Assembly: GCF_009937955.1 (NCBI RefSeq)
Contig: NZ_AP018439.1
Coordinates: 124,001-188,000, forward strand
Reading direction: 5' to 3'
From: Undibacterium sp. KW1
Lineage (GTDB): Bacteria > Pseudomonadota > Gammaproteobacteria > Burkholderiales > Burkholderiaceae_D
Length of the DNA stretch: 64,000 nucleotides
Shown piece by piece: positions 9,785-19,223 of this stretch. The notes beneath the pieces were generated by a model that saw only the letters and a list, made by a program, of their open reading frames with translations, was not told where the DNA came from and made no database searches. The translations under genes were made by a program, and so were the position numbers. Position 1 is the first letter of the stretch. Each line of letters starts with the position of its first letter.

Positions 9785-10242
9785 TCATCTGGCCTCCTGC
9801 CCTGGGGCCAGTGGAATAAACGCTGATCTGCGCTGATGCGCAGATCATTGATGCTGGCAAAACGTTTATGCATGAGGCCATTCTCCGCAAATTCCCAGTT
9901 CTCGTTGCCATAAGAACGCGTCCAGTTGCCTTCATGGTCGCAACCCTCGTAGGCGAAGCGTACGGCGATGCGGTTCTCGCTGAATGCCCATAATTCCTTG
10001 ATGAGGCGGTATTCACGTTCTGCTGCCCATTTTCGCTGTAAAAATTCCCTGACTTGCTCGCGCCCCTGCGGGAATTCATGGCGGTTGCGCCAGATCGTAT
10101 CCACCGTGTAAGCCAGCACCACCTTGTCCGGGTCGCGGGTATTCCAGCCATCTTCTGCCATACGTACTTTTTGTATTGCCGTCTCCAATGTGAAGGGGGG
10201 TAAGGGTGGGCGTGCAATTTCCAATGACTTATCCATTTTCAT
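9754..10242 (-). CDS. DUF1348 / NTF2-like protein
   Basis: The 162 residues match the DUF1348 nuclear-transport-factor-2-like family throughout: [68 protein letters not shown] and a [14 protein letters not shown] strand. No catalytic role is established for the family. It is divergent from a LysR regulator, which is its likely controller, and its 3' end overlaps the acyltransferase gene by 31 bp. Confidence 0.88.
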   Translation of the reverse strand: MKMDKSLEIARPPLPPFTLETAIQKVRMAEDGWNTRDPDKVVLAYTVDTIWRNRHEFPQGREQVREFLQRKWAAEREYRLIKELWAFSENRIAVRFAYEGCDHEGNWTRSYGNENWEFAENGLMHKRFASINDLRISADQRLFHWPQGRRPDDHPGLSALGL

Positions 10243-10367
10243 TCGTCCTTAAGTAAATATCGTGAGTTGAGTTATGAATACTCAAATTTACGCAATATCG
10301 TTTGTCTGAAGAATAGCCATGATTTACAATTAATTATTATAAATAGCGGAATAATCGCAGGAGTGCC

Positions 10368-11267
10368 ATGGACAAACTGCATCTGATGACCGTATTTGTT
10401 GCCGTTGCCGAAGAAGAGGGCTTTGCCGCTGCCGCCCGTCGTCTGGCCATGTCGCCGCCTGCAGTGACCCGCGCTATCGCAGCGCTGGAGGCCAGGTTGG
10501 GCGTCAAGCTGCTCAATCGCAGCACCCGCTTTGTCAGGGTCACAGAAGCCGGTCAGCGTTATCTGGAAGATGCCCGTCGCATCATTGCCGATGTCGAGGC
10601 TGCCGATGAAGCCACGGCAGGTATCAATGCCGAACCGCGTGGTCATCTGGCTGTCACTGCTCCCGTCATGTTTGGCAAAATGTTTGTCATGCCCGGCATT
10701 GTTGAATATCTGCAGCGCTATCCGGCGATGGATGTGTCTGCGCTTTTCCTCGACCGTGTCGTCAATTTGCTGGAAGAAGGCATCGACGTCGGTGTGCGCA
10801 TAGGTGAATTGCCAGATTCCAGCATGAAGGCAATACGGGTAGGGCAGATACGCCGTATATTGTGCGCCTCGCCCGCTTATCTGCAAACACATGGTACGCC
10901 AGCCAGTCCGCATGACTTAAGCGGGCATAGCATTATTGCCGCCACTGGCGTCACCCCCATGGTCGAATGGCGCTTTACCCATGCAGGCCAGAATATGGCG
11001 ATCAAGGTCAAGCCACGCCTCACGGTCAGCAGCAATGATGCGGCCATAGAAGCCAGCCTCGCAGGCCTGGGCATCAGCCGCTTGCTGTCCTACCAGGTGG
11101 ATGGGTATTTTGATGGTGGACAATTATGTCGCGTCATGCAGGCATACGAGACTGCTCCGCTTCCCGTGCATGTGGTACACAGGGAAGGCCGCTATGCAAA
11201 TGCCAAGGTGAGAAGTTTTGTCGATCTCATCGTCGCACAGTTGCGTGCAGCCATGGTGCAGCATTGA
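10368..11267 (+). CDS. LysR-family transcriptional regulator
   Basis: This 299-residue regulator has an N-terminal helix-turn-helix (MDKLHLMTVFVAVAEEEGFAAAARRL, SPPAVTRAIAALE) and a substrate-binding domain of the CrgA/PecT-type branch (FGKMFVMPGIVEYLQRYPAMDVSALFLDR). It is divergent from the DUF1348 gene with a 125-bp gap, the usual geometry for LysR proteins controlling their neighbour. Confidence 0.88.
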   Translation: MDKLHLMTVFVAVAEEEGFAAAARRLAMSPPAVTRAIAALEARLGVKLLNRSTRFVRVTEAGQRYLEDARRIIADVEAADEATAGINAEPRGHLAVTAPVMFGKMFVMPGIVEYLQRYPAMDVSALFLDRVVNLLEEGIDVGVRIGELPDSSMKAIRVGQIRRILCASPAYLQTHGTPASPHDLSGHSIIAATGVTPMVEWRFTHAGQNMAIKVKPRLTVSSNDAAIEASLAGLGISRLLSYQVDGYFDGGQLCRVMQAYETAPLPVHVVHREGRYANAKVRSFVDLIVAQLRAAMVQH

Positions 11268-11381
11268 TTTCCTGGGGGAGACCTGCGATGAAAGCCAGTA
11301 GGGATGCTTACCCTGTTGTTTTTCATATTGACAATATGTTGACACTGGAAAACCCAGGGTGTTATATTTTGCCTGGATTTA

Positions 11382-11395
11382 TGGGAACGTTTCCA
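11382..11395. promoter_or_regulatory. LacI-type operator before ABC sugar operon
   Basis: TGGGAACGTTTCCA is a near-palindrome (one mismatch) about 150 bp before the sugar-binding protein start. It matches three further copies before GH1 and the TonB receptor, so it probably binds the LacI protein encoded at 15747. Confidence 0.7.
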
Positions 11396-11546
11396 ATTGT
11401 ATTCAGTCGATGTGACTGAGCATGATGAGAGGCGGGAATTTCCATGTATGCAGTAACAGATATAACGATAAAAAAGCAGAAGAAAGCAGAAAAATTGCAG
11501 ACCACGATCTGCCATCTGCACCCGTGGAAACTTAGGCGGAGACAAA

Positions 11547-12797
11547 ATGTATAAAACCAATAAACCGGTGCTTGCCCTGCTACTCGGTGGCCTGGGCGGC
11601 CTGGTAGCCGCGAGCATGTCTGCACATGCCGCAGGCCCCAAGGCTGAAGTCATGCACTGGTGGACATCCGGTGGTGAATCGGCGGCTGTCGCCAAATTTG
11701 CCGAAGCTTATCGCGCCGCTGGCGGTGTCTGGACAGATACTGCCATCGCCGGTGGTGACCAGGCGCGTTCCGTCGCCATCAACCGCATGGTCGGGGGCAA
11801 CCCGCCCACTACGGCGCAATTCAATATTTCCAGGCAATTCCAGGATGTCGTCGAGCAAGACATGCTCAATAATGTCGATGATGTCGCCGCCAAAGAGAAC
11901 TGGGACAAGACCCTGCCTGAGCCCATACGCAATGTCCTCAAAATCAAGGGGCATTATTATGCTGTACCGGTGAATATCCACATGCCAGCCTGGATATGGT
12001 ATTCAAAATCCGCATTTAAAAAAGCAGGTATAGACAAAGAACCAGCCACGCCAGATGAGCTGTTTGCTGCTCTCGATAAACTCAAGGCAGCCGGACTGAT
12101 ACCGCTGGCCCATGGCGGTCAGGCCTGGCAAGAGACTATCGTCTTCATGGCCATGCTGGCCAATGTAGGTGGCAAGGATCTGTATCTGAGTGTGATGCGT
12201 GACCGTAATGTCACCGCTATGAATTCAGAAGCCTTTCGCAAAGTCTTGCTAAGCTTCAAGCGCTTGCGCTCTTACATTGATACCGCATCACCTGGCCGCA
12301 ACTGGAATGACAGCACAGCCTTGCTCATCAAAGGCGCAGCGGGCATGCAAATCATGGGTGACTGGGCTTTGGGTGAATTTGTCGCGGCCAAACAAGTCGC
12401 TGGCCGCGAATATGGTTGCATGCCAGGCCTGGGACCAAAAGCACCTTATCTGATACAGGGCGATGCTTTTGTCTTTCCAAAAACTGCAAATCCAGAAACC
12501 ATCAAGGCGCAAAAGCTGCTGGCCAGCATTGTGGTGGCACCTGGCCCTCAACTGGAATTCAATAAGCTCAAGGGTTCCATCCCCATACGCAATGATCTTG
12601 ATGTGACACAGTTGAACCTGTGCGCGCAGACCGGGCTGGAAATCATGAAAGACAAAAGCCGACATGCAGGCATAGGTGAGATTTACCTGACGCCAGACCA
12701 GAATGGTGCCCTGACCGATGTGCTGACAGCTTATTGGAATACCAATATGGCGGTGGAAAAAGCACAAAAAAATATCATCGCAGCGTTGAAAAACTAA
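11547..12797 (+). CDS. ABC sugar transporter, periplasmic substrate-binding protein
   Basis: This 416-residue exported protein has a signal peptide cleaved near AHA-AG (about residue 28) and a family-1 extracellular solute-binding fold. The mature start VMHWWTSGGESAAVAKF and the GGDQARSVAINRMVGGNPPTTAQF segment closely resemble GtsA-type glucose/mannose-binding proteins, so a monosaccharide or short glucoside is the likely ligand. It is the first gene of a binding protein-permease-permease-ATPase operon with a LacI-type operator in the leader, and sits in a beta-glucan locus. Confidence 0.9.
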   Translation: MYKTNKPVLALLLGGLGGLVAASMSAHAAGPKAEVMHWWTSGGESAAVAKFAEAYRAAGGVWTDTAIAGGDQARSVAINRMVGGNPPTTAQFNISRQFQDVVEQDMLNNVDDVAAKENWDKTLPEPIRNVLKIKGHYYAVPVNIHMPAWIWYSKSAFKKAGIDKEPATPDELFAALDKLKAAGLIPLAHGGQAWQETIVFMAMLANVGGKDLYLSVMRDRNVTAMNSEAFRKVLLSFKRLRSYIDTASPGRNWNDSTALLIKGAAGMQIMGDWALGEFVAAKQVAGREYGCMPGLGPKAPYLIQGDAFVFPKTANPETIKAQKLLASIVVAPGPQLEFNKLKGSIPIRNDLDVTQLNLCAQTGLEIMKDKSRHAGIGEIYLTPDQNGALTDVLTAYWNTNMAVEKAQKNIIAALKN

Positions 12798-12832
12798 GTG
12801 CCATACTGATATCCTGCCAAGCACCCTCATAC

Positions 12833-13735
12833 ATGCCAACCACTTCACCCAGCGCCAGATACAAAGGCAAGCTGCATACCAGGCTCATCCCTCAAGCTGC
12901 CTTGCTGCCTATGAGCCTGACGGTGGTATTTGGCTACCTGGCGACCTTATTGTGGACATTGAAGATTTCATTGAGCAGCTCGCGTACTCTACCAGTCAAT
13001 AATTTCGTTGGCCTCATTCAGTATGAGCGTCTGTTCGACAATGAGCGCTGGCTGTTGTCACTGAATAACCTGGCCATCTATGGCGTGCTGTTTATCCTTG
13101 CCTGCGTCATTATTGGTTTTTTGCTTGCCGTATTCATAGACCAGAATGTCACGGGTGAAGGTGTTTTGCGTACCATCTTCCTGTACCCTTACGCTATGTC
13201 ATTCGTCGCCACCGGTCTGGTGTGGCAGTGGATGCTGACGCCTGGTGTGGGGATACAAGAAGGCATACGACAATTGGGGTTCAAGGATTTTCAGTTTAAC
13301 TGGATAGTTGATCAGGACATGGTCATTTATACCGTTGTCATTGCCACCGTGTGGCAGGCTTCCGGCCTGGTCATGGCGATGCTGCTGGCGGGTTTGCGTG
13401 GCATAGATGACGATATCTGGAAAGCTGCGCGCATGGATGGCATCCCCACCTGGCGGGTGTACCTGTCCATCATCATCCCCATGCTGGCGCCCAGTTTTGC
13501 CACCGTATTCCTGTTGCTGGCAACGGCTGTCGTCAAACTCTTTGATGCGGTTGAAGCGATGACGCAGGGCGGCCCCGGCACTGCCAGCGAAGTACCGGCA
13601 AAATTCATCATGGACCATTTGTTTGGCCGCGCCAACCTGTCACTTGCATCTGCCGGTGCCATCATGATGCTGCTGCCCGTGCTGGCACTATTAATACCCT
13701 ACGCGTATGCAAGAGCGCGCAAGGGCAAAAGATGA
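12833..13735 (+). CDS. ABC sugar transporter permease 1 (MalF/GtsB-like)
   Basis: This 300-residue inner-membrane permease has six or so helices and the binding-protein-dependent transport motif EAA loop as WKAARMDGIPTWRVYLSIIIPML. I choose the ATG at 12833 (MPTTSPSARYKGK), 36 bp after the binding-protein stop; the open frame extends back into that gene but the extra residues look spurious. Its stop overlaps the next permease start (ATGA). Confidence 0.9.
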   Translation: MPTTSPSARYKGKLHTRLIPQAALLPMSLTVVFGYLATLLWTLKISLSSSRTLPVNNFVGLIQYERLFDNERWLLSLNNLAIYGVLFILACVIIGFLLAVFIDQNVTGEGVLRTIFLYPYAMSFVATGLVWQWMLTPGVGIQEGIRQLGFKDFQFNWIVDQDMVIYTVVIATVWQASGLVMAMLLAGLRGIDDDIWKAARMDGIPTWRVYLSIIIPMLAPSFATVFLLLATAVVKLFDAVEAMTQGGPGTASEVPAKFIMDHLFGRANLSLASAGAIMMLLPVLALLIPYAYARARKGKR

Positions 13736-14601
13736 GGACAAATACAAAGCGCATATGGACACCGGCACGCATAGGCATCTATGCCTTCCTGCTGACTGCT
13801 GCGGCATTCTTTTTGCTGCCGCTGTATATCATGCTGGTGACTTCCTTCAAATCAATGGAAGAAATTCGCCTCGGTAATATCTTTGCCTTGCCCATGCACA
13901 TGACGGTGGAACCATGGCGGCAAGCCTGGAGCACAGCCTGTACAGGCGTGGCCTGTGAAGGTATCAGTAGCGGTTTCTGGAATTCAGTGGCGATTACTTT
14001 ACCCAGCACCTTGCTGGCGATTTTTCTGGGTGCGCTGAATGGTTACGCCTTGTCGTTCTGGCGGCCCCGTGGTTCACAACTCCTGTTTGCCATTTTGCTG
14101 GCGGGCGCTTTCATTCCTGTGCAAGTCATGATGTTTCCACTGGTGCGGGTACTGGCGGTCCTGAATATTTTCAGCACCCTGCCTGGGATAGTACTGGTGC
14201 ATGTGATCTTTGGCATGCCCATCATGACCCTGCTGTTTCGCAATTACTATCTGGGCATACCGCAGGAACTGTTTCATGCCGCACGCATAGACGGCGGCGG
14301 ATTTTTCCGCATCTTTGTGCAATTGATGCTGCCCATGTCCCTGCCCATGATAGTCGTAGCCGCCATCATGCAGGTCACCGGAGTATGGAACGATTACATT
14401 CTCGGCCTGGTGTTTGCGGGGCGGGAACATTTACCGATGACGGCACAATTGAATAACGTCATCAATACGACGACCGGTACCAGGATGTATAACGTCAATA
14501 TGGCAGCTACCATATTGACCGCCTTGCTGCCACTGGCTATCTATTTCATTTCAGGCCGCTGGTTTGTGCGTGGTATTGCCGCTGGTGCGGTTAAAGGTTA
14601 G
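13732..14601 (+). CDS. ABC sugar transporter permease 2 (MalG/GtsC-like)
   Basis: This is a 289-residue six-helix permease of the CUT1 type. The EAA loop is seen as FHAARIDGGGFFRIFVQLMLPM and the N-terminus has the usual FFLLPLYIMLVTSFKSMEEI. An insert with two cysteines (STACTGVACEGISSGFW) lies in the first periplasmic loop, a feature also known in glucose-type permeases of this branch. It is translationally coupled to permease 1. Confidence 0.9.
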   Translation: MRTNTKRIWTPARIGIYAFLLTAAAFFLLPLYIMLVTSFKSMEEIRLGNIFALPMHMTVEPWRQAWSTACTGVACEGISSGFWNSVAITLPSTLLAIFLGALNGYALSFWRPRGSQLLFAILLAGAFIPVQVMMFPLVRVLAVLNIFSTLPGIVLVHVIFGMPIMTLLFRNYYLGIPQELFHAARIDGGGFFRIFVQLMLPMSLPMIVVAAIMQVTGVWNDYILGLVFAGREHLPMTAQLNNVINTTTGTRMYNVNMAATILTALLPLAIYFISGRWFVRGIAAGAVKG

Positions 14602-14632
14602 AGGTTAAAGATTAAAGGTTAAGGACGGGTGC

Positions 14633-15694
14633 ATGGCATATGTAAGTCTCAAGAATCTGGGTGTACAGCTAGGCGAACAAAAGATCATCGAACAACTGGA
14701 TCTTGAGGTGGACGAGGGTGAATTCCTGGTCTTGCTGGGGCCGTCTGGCTGCGGTAAATCGACCCTGTTGCACAGCATAGCCGGGTTGATTGATATTGCA
14801 GCAGGTAGTATAGAAATTGCAGGCAAGGATGTCAGCTATGCCGAACCCAGTGACAGGCAGATAGGCATGGTGTTTCAGTCCTATGCACTCTACCCGACCA
14901 TGACGGTGGAAAAGAATATGTCCTTTGGCTTGCGCATTAATGGCGTCGCCAAACCAGAAATACAGGCACGCATCACAAAAGTAGCAGAGATGCTGCAATT
15001 GCAGCCCCTGCTACAGCGCAAGCCAACGCAGTTATCCGGTGGACAAAGGCAGAGGGTGGCGATAGGCCGTGCCCTGGTCAGGGAAGCCAGGGTGTTTTTG
15101 TTTGATGAGCCACTTTCAAACCTGGATGCCAAGTTGCGTACAGAATTGCGCCGCGAACTCAAGCTGTTGCATCAGAATCTCGGTTCTACCATGTTGTATG
15201 TGACACACGATCAGGTAGAAGCCATGACCCTGGCCAGCCGCATCGTCGTCATGCGGGCTGGCAAGATACAGCAACTGGGTACGCCGTCTGAAGTATATGA
15301 GCGACCGGCAAATCTGTTTGTAGCAGGGTTCCTGGGTGCGCCGGCCATGAACTTTATTGCTGGCAAACTCAATGAAAACAAGCAGTTTGGTCATGAAATG
15401 ATCAAGCTGGATTTATCAGCTTATGAGTCTCAGGCAACATCGCCAGTGCAGGATGTGATTTTGGGCATCCGGCCAGAATATATGCAGGTGCAGACAGATG
15501 GCGCATACAGCGGCGAACTCAGTCTGCTTGAACCCATGGGTAATCATCAACTCTTATGGTTGACTATGGGTAAGCAGCAGTTGTGTTTGCTGGACCATGA
15601 AAACCGGCAATTCAAGCTGGGCGAGACAGTGCGCTTTGATATTCACACCGACAGGGTTTCCCTGTTCGATGCAAAAACAGAGTCACGTTTGTGA
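14633..15694 (+). CDS. ABC sugar transporter ATP-binding protein (MalK/UgpC-like)
   Basis: The 353 residues contain Walker A GPSGCGKST (about residue 37), Q-loop FQSYALYPTMTV, signature LSGGQRQRVAIGRAL, Walker B VFLFDEPLSNLDAKL, and H-loop THDQVEAM. A C-terminal TOBE/MalK regulatory region follows (ILGIRPEYMQV). It energises the two permeases upstream. A small imperfect direct repeat (TTAAAGGTTAGAGGTTAAAG) lies in the 31-bp gap before it. Confidence 0.93.
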   Translation: MAYVSLKNLGVQLGEQKIIEQLDLEVDEGEFLVLLGPSGCGKSTLLHSIAGLIDIAAGSIEIAGKDVSYAEPSDRQIGMVFQSYALYPTMTVEKNMSFGLRINGVAKPEIQARITKVAEMLQLQPLLQRKPTQLSGGQRQRVAIGRALVREARVFLFDEPLSNLDAKLRTELRRELKLLHQNLGSTMLYVTHDQVEAMTLASRIVVMRAGKIQQLGTPSEVYERPANLFVAGFLGAPAMNFIAGKLNENKQFGHEMIKLDLSAYESQATSPVQDVILGIRPEYMQVQTDGAYSGELSLLEPMGNHQLLWLTMGKQQLCLLDHENRQFKLGETVRFDIHTDRVSLFDAKTESRL

Positions 15695-15746
15695 TTGAGG
15701 AAGATAATTCACTATAGTCGGAGCAAATTTTTAATATACTGGCCGA

Positions 15747-16799
15747 ATGATAAACATGGAAAAGAATCAAGTGGCGACTATCAAGGATGTTGCCCGCCTC
15801 GCGGGTGTAGGATTGGGCACGGCTTCACGCGTTGTCAGCGGTAAAGGATCGGTGTCTCTGAAGACACAGGAACGTGTGCGCAAAGCGATTGTTGAGCTGG
15901 ATTTTCGACCCTCCCATGCCGCACGCAGTTTGCTGTCAGGCAATTCGCAGATGATAGGCGTGTATATCCCTGTGCTCAAGGGTACTTTCTACATGCCCAT
16001 ACTGCAGTCTATCGATACAGAATTGCGCCTGGCCGGTTTGCACATGGTGGTTGCGTTTGGCGTTGGTATAGGTGATGAACGACGGCAAGGTGTGGAAGGC
16101 ATAGAATTTTTGATGGAACGTGGCTGCGATGGCCTCATCGTCATGAGCAATGTGCTGACGGATGAGGATTTTTCTATCCTCGGCCCAAAACGTGATCGTC
16201 TGGTGGTTTTGAATCATGATTCAAAAACCATCGCGGACCAGTGCTTTGCTGCTGACCATGTGCAAGGCGGTGTCATGGCTGCGCGCGCCCTGCTTGAATA
16301 CAAGCATAAACATATCGCCGTCATCGCCGGCCCATCGACCGCGCCGGATAACGTGGAACGCATTAATGGTTTCCTTGGTGAACTCAGTCATGCCGGAATT
16401 GACACAGGCAAGATGTGGATAGCCGAGAGTGATTTTTCACCTGAAGGTGGCTGGAATTGTGCCAAGGAATTATTGGAATCAGGCCGTCCCTTCACCGCCC
16501 TGTTTTGCGCGAATGATGAAATGGCACTGGGAGCCTTGTCCTTCTTCCAGCAAGCTGGTATTTCCGTTCCGCATGATGTTTCTGTCATTGGTTACGATGA
16601 CACCATGAGCGCTGCCTATGCCGCGCCGCCACTGACTTCCGTGCATATTCCATGGCGTGACGTTACTCTCAGTGCCTTGAATGAGTTATTGAACCGTTGC
16701 TATGGGCTGAGAAGACCGGTCACACGTGATTACCCGATCAAGGTGACCATGCGCGCATCGCTGGCGAAACCTGCGCAGCAACGGAGCAAGGCTGGCTGA
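15747..16799 (+). CDS. LacI-family repressor of the glucan/glucose locus
   Basis: The N-terminal DNA-binding domain (TIKDVARLAGVGLGTASRVVSGKGSVS with hinge VRKAIVELDFRPSHAARSL) is followed by a periplasmic-binding-protein-like sugar domain ending in SVIGYDDTMSAAYAAPPLTSVHIP. It lies at the end of the ABC operon and upstream of GH1. The four TGGRAA-CS-TTYCCA sites in this locus are typical LacI operators, so I infer that it represses the ABC operon, GH1 and the TonB receptor until a glucoside or glucose binds. I see no such site before its own start. Confidence 0.9.
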   Translation: MINMEKNQVATIKDVARLAGVGLGTASRVVSGKGSVSLKTQERVRKAIVELDFRPSHAARSLLSGNSQMIGVYIPVLKGTFYMPILQSIDTELRLAGLHMVVAFGVGIGDERRQGVEGIEFLMERGCDGLIVMSNVLTDEDFSILGPKRDRLVVLNHDSKTIADQCFAADHVQGGVMAARALLEYKHKHIAVIAGPSTAPDNVERINGFLGELSHAGIDTGKMWIAESDFSPEGGWNCAKELLESGRPFTALFCANDEMALGALSFFQQAGISVPHDVSVIGYDDTMSAAYAAPPLTSVHIPWRDVTLSALNELLNRCYGLRRPVTRDYPIKVTMRASLAKPAQQRSKAG

Positions 16800-16980
16800 T
16801 GATCGTGATGATTATTTAAATTTGGGATTCAGACAAAGCAGCAGAAGAATTTGTTGAATGTGTTTGAATGTGCTTGAGTCTGTTTCAATTTATGGTGCGA
16901 GAGTTTGTTGTAGAAAAAGCGCAAAAAAGTGTAAAAAGAATGAATGGTTTTCTTGACTATTCATTTTTTTTATGAAATTA

Positions 16981-16994
16981 TGGAAACCTTTCCA
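16981..16994. promoter_or_regulatory. LacI-type operator (distal, before GH1)
   Basis: TGGAAACCTTTCCA: a perfect inverted repeat TGGAAA/TTTCCA around a CC centre. It lies 372 bp upstream of a second, nearly identical site, which is compatible with DNA looping. Confidence 0.75.
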
Positions 16995-17352
16995 TGTATC
17001 TAAAAGATGAATATTGTTTCATCCGTATCTGAATAACTGTGTCAAATATTTGTGAATGGTGGATGCTGAAATTCAGATAGTTTGTAGTCTATAGGATAGT
17101 AGAGTAGCAATGCGTTGGTGATTTAAGTTTGGACTGATGCTAAGCGCCCGTGGGGGCATGGCTACGGGATTCCATGGATGCTGCAGATGTCTGGCTAATG
17201 TTTACAAATAACCTGGGCTGCGGGGGAGTAATCAGTTCATTCATCATGATCCATGGAGCAGACAGCAGTTGGTGGGGACGCAGGACGAAGTTTGCAATAA
17301 GCGAGTATAAAAAATTCTGAGTAGCAAATACTCAAAATTTTTTAATCGCAAT

Positions 17353-17366
17353 TGGAAACCTTTCCA
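17353..17366. promoter_or_regulatory. LacI-type operator (proximal, before GH1)
   Basis: TTGGAAACCTTTCCAA (17352-17367) has 7-bp arms around CC and lies about 45 bp before the GH1 start, where a repressor would block transcription. The rest of the 600-bp gap between lacI and GH1 is AT-rich with no gene I can support. Confidence 0.8.
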
Positions 17367-17409
17367 AATAATTTTAATTTGAATCAACTTTAGATTGAGC
17401 AAGCAAAAT

Positions 17410-18864
17410 ATGAGCAAAAATCTTCTTCATGCAGTTCCGTCACTTGTTACGCAGTTGCAGCGCACAGATTTTAACAGCGATTTTTTATGGGGTACGGCAA
17501 CCTCTGCCTATCAGATAGAAGGCGCAGCAGCGACAGATGGTCGCGTTCCATCTATCTGGGATAGTTTTTGTGAGCAAGCAGGGACCATACGTGATGGCAG
17601 CAGCGGAACGGTAGCCTCTGACCATTACCATCACTGGGCTGAAGACCTGGATATTGCTCAGAGCCTTGGCAGCAATGCTTACCGTTTCTCTATCTCCTGG
17701 CCACGCATATTTTCCGGGCCAGACAGCAAACCAAATCCTGAGGGGCTGGCATTTTATTCGCGTCTGGTTGATGGCATGCTGGAACGCGGCTTGCAACCCT
17801 GGGCTACCCTGTATCACTGGGATTTGCCACAATACTTGCAAGACCAGGGCGGCTGGGCATCACGCGATACCGTGCATGCCTTTGTTGAATTTGCCGATGT
17901 CATCACTGAACATCTGGGTGACAGGGTCAAACACTGGATCACCCACAATGAACCATGGTGCACGGCCATGCTGGGTCATGCTGACGGAATACATGCGCCA
18001 GGCATCAAGGACTTCAAGACAGCAATCCAGGTTTGTCATCATGTATTGCTGTCGCACGGCCTGGCAACACCCGTCATACGGGCCAATGTTGCGGATGCGA
18101 GAATAGGTCTGGCATTGAATCTGCATCCTATCTCTGCCGCCAGTGACAAGCCTGAGGATTTTGCGGCTGCCAGGCTGCATGATGGCTTGCGCAACCGCTG
18201 GTATCTCGATCCGCTGTATGGCCGGGGTTATCCTCAGGATGTCTGGCAGGCGTTGGGAGATTATGCCCCGGTAGTACAGGAAGGTGATCTGCAGGCCATG
18301 GCAGTTTCCACTGATTTTCTGGGCGTGAATTTTTACTTTCCAGAAATCATAGAACATGCACCCGGTGCTTCGCCATTGAACACGCGCCTGGTTGATGCAG
18401 TAGGGGTGGAACGCACGGCATTCGGCTGGGAGATCGCGCCAGAAGGCATGACCAGTTTGCTCAAGCGCATACAGGACGATTACCAGCCGCATGCCATGTA
18501 CATCACCGAAAACGGCGCAACCTATGATGACCATCTTGATGAAGACGGCCAAGTCAGGGACGAATTGCGCCGCGATTATCTGATACGCCATCTGCTGGCT
18601 GTCAAAGAGGCAATACGCCTTGGTTGCCAGGTCAAAGGTTATTTCCTCTGGAGCTTGCTGGATAACTTCGAATGGGCAGAGGGCTGTTCGCGCCGTTTCG
18701 GCATCGTATATGTCGATTTCATCACGCAAAAACGCACGCCAAAACTGAGCGCGCATTGGTACCGCGACTTCTTGCTGGAAACAGAAAAAGCAAAAGACGC
18801 AACGACCACGGCAAAGACAGCAACTGTCGCAACGCAGCAAAGCCAGGAATCTTCAGCGGCATAG
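17410..18864 (+). CDS. GH1 beta-glucosidase (cytoplasmic)
   Basis: Family 1 glycoside hydrolase, about 484 residues, of the BglA/BglB type. The fold start FLWGTATSAYQIEGA, the acid/base glutamate in THNEPWC (about residue 180) and the nucleophile in YITENGA (about 367) are all present, as is the late DNFEWAEG motif. No signal peptide, so it should split imported cellobiose or other beta-glucosides to glucose in the cytoplasm. I take the ATG at 17410; a TTG at 17395 is possible. The last 25 residues (Ala/Thr/Gln-rich tail) are beyond the usual catalytic end. Two LacI operators precede it. Confidence 0.92.
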   Translation: MSKNLLHAVPSLVTQLQRTDFNSDFLWGTATSAYQIEGAAATDGRVPSIWDSFCEQAGTIRDGSSGTVASDHYHHWAEDLDIAQSLGSNAYRFSISWPRIFSGPDSKPNPEGLAFYSRLVDGMLERGLQPWATLYHWDLPQYLQDQGGWASRDTVHAFVEFADVITEHLGDRVKHWITHNEPWCTAMLGHADGIHAPGIKDFKTAIQVCHHVLLSHGLATPVIRANVADARIGLALNLHPISAASDKPEDFAAARLHDGLRNRWYLDPLYGRGYPQDVWQALGDYAPVVQEGDLQAMAVSTDFLGVNFYFPEIIEHAPGASPLNTRLVDAVGVERTAFGWEIAPEGMTSLLKRIQDDYQPHAMYITENGATYDDHLDEDGQVRDELRRDYLIRHLLAVKEAIRLGCQVKGYFLWSLLDNFEWAEGCSRRFGIVYVDFITQKRTPKLSAHWYRDFLLETEKAKDATTTAKTATVATQQSQESSAA

Positions 18865-19027
18865 GTAAAAAAAGACAGATCAAAAGACAGACAAAAACAC
18901 AGACAAAAACAAAAACACAGACGCGATCAATATGCCTGCCAGCGTGCAGGATAAAGCAGCCAGTATCCAAATTACATTTTCATTGACAAAAAGAAACGGG
19001 GGTAGTACTATGTTTTTTCGATAAAAT

Positions 19028-19041
19028 TGGAAACCTTCCCA
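19028..19041. promoter_or_regulatory. LacI-type operator before TonB receptor
   Basis: TGGAAACCTTCCCA, one mismatch from the proximal GH1 operator, about 185 bp before the receptor start. The preceding sequence (about 18878-18930) is a low-complexity run of ACAAAAAC/ACAGAC units with no gene in it. Confidence 0.7.
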
Positions 19042-19223
19042 TTGAAAATATTTGATTATTAATATTTCATCTTGGGTAATGCAGGACAGTGTTTTCAGCA
19101 GTACATGTGCATGGCGCAAAGACGCCAGCCAAAACAAAAATACCAGTAAGACGCGCATGCAAGATCATGTGCGGACCACGGCGACCGCAAGCGCACGCCG
19201 ATAACTGAAAAAATATGGGAGAC

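Noticed and set aside
17860..18840. 326-codon minus-strand ORF opposite GH1
   Set aside because: The plus-strand GH1 has all catalytic motifs; the antisense frame has none.
18828..18842. GCAACGCAG nonamer near the GH1 3' end as another hairpin-family copy
   Set aside because: It is inside coding sequence and no inverted arms flank it.
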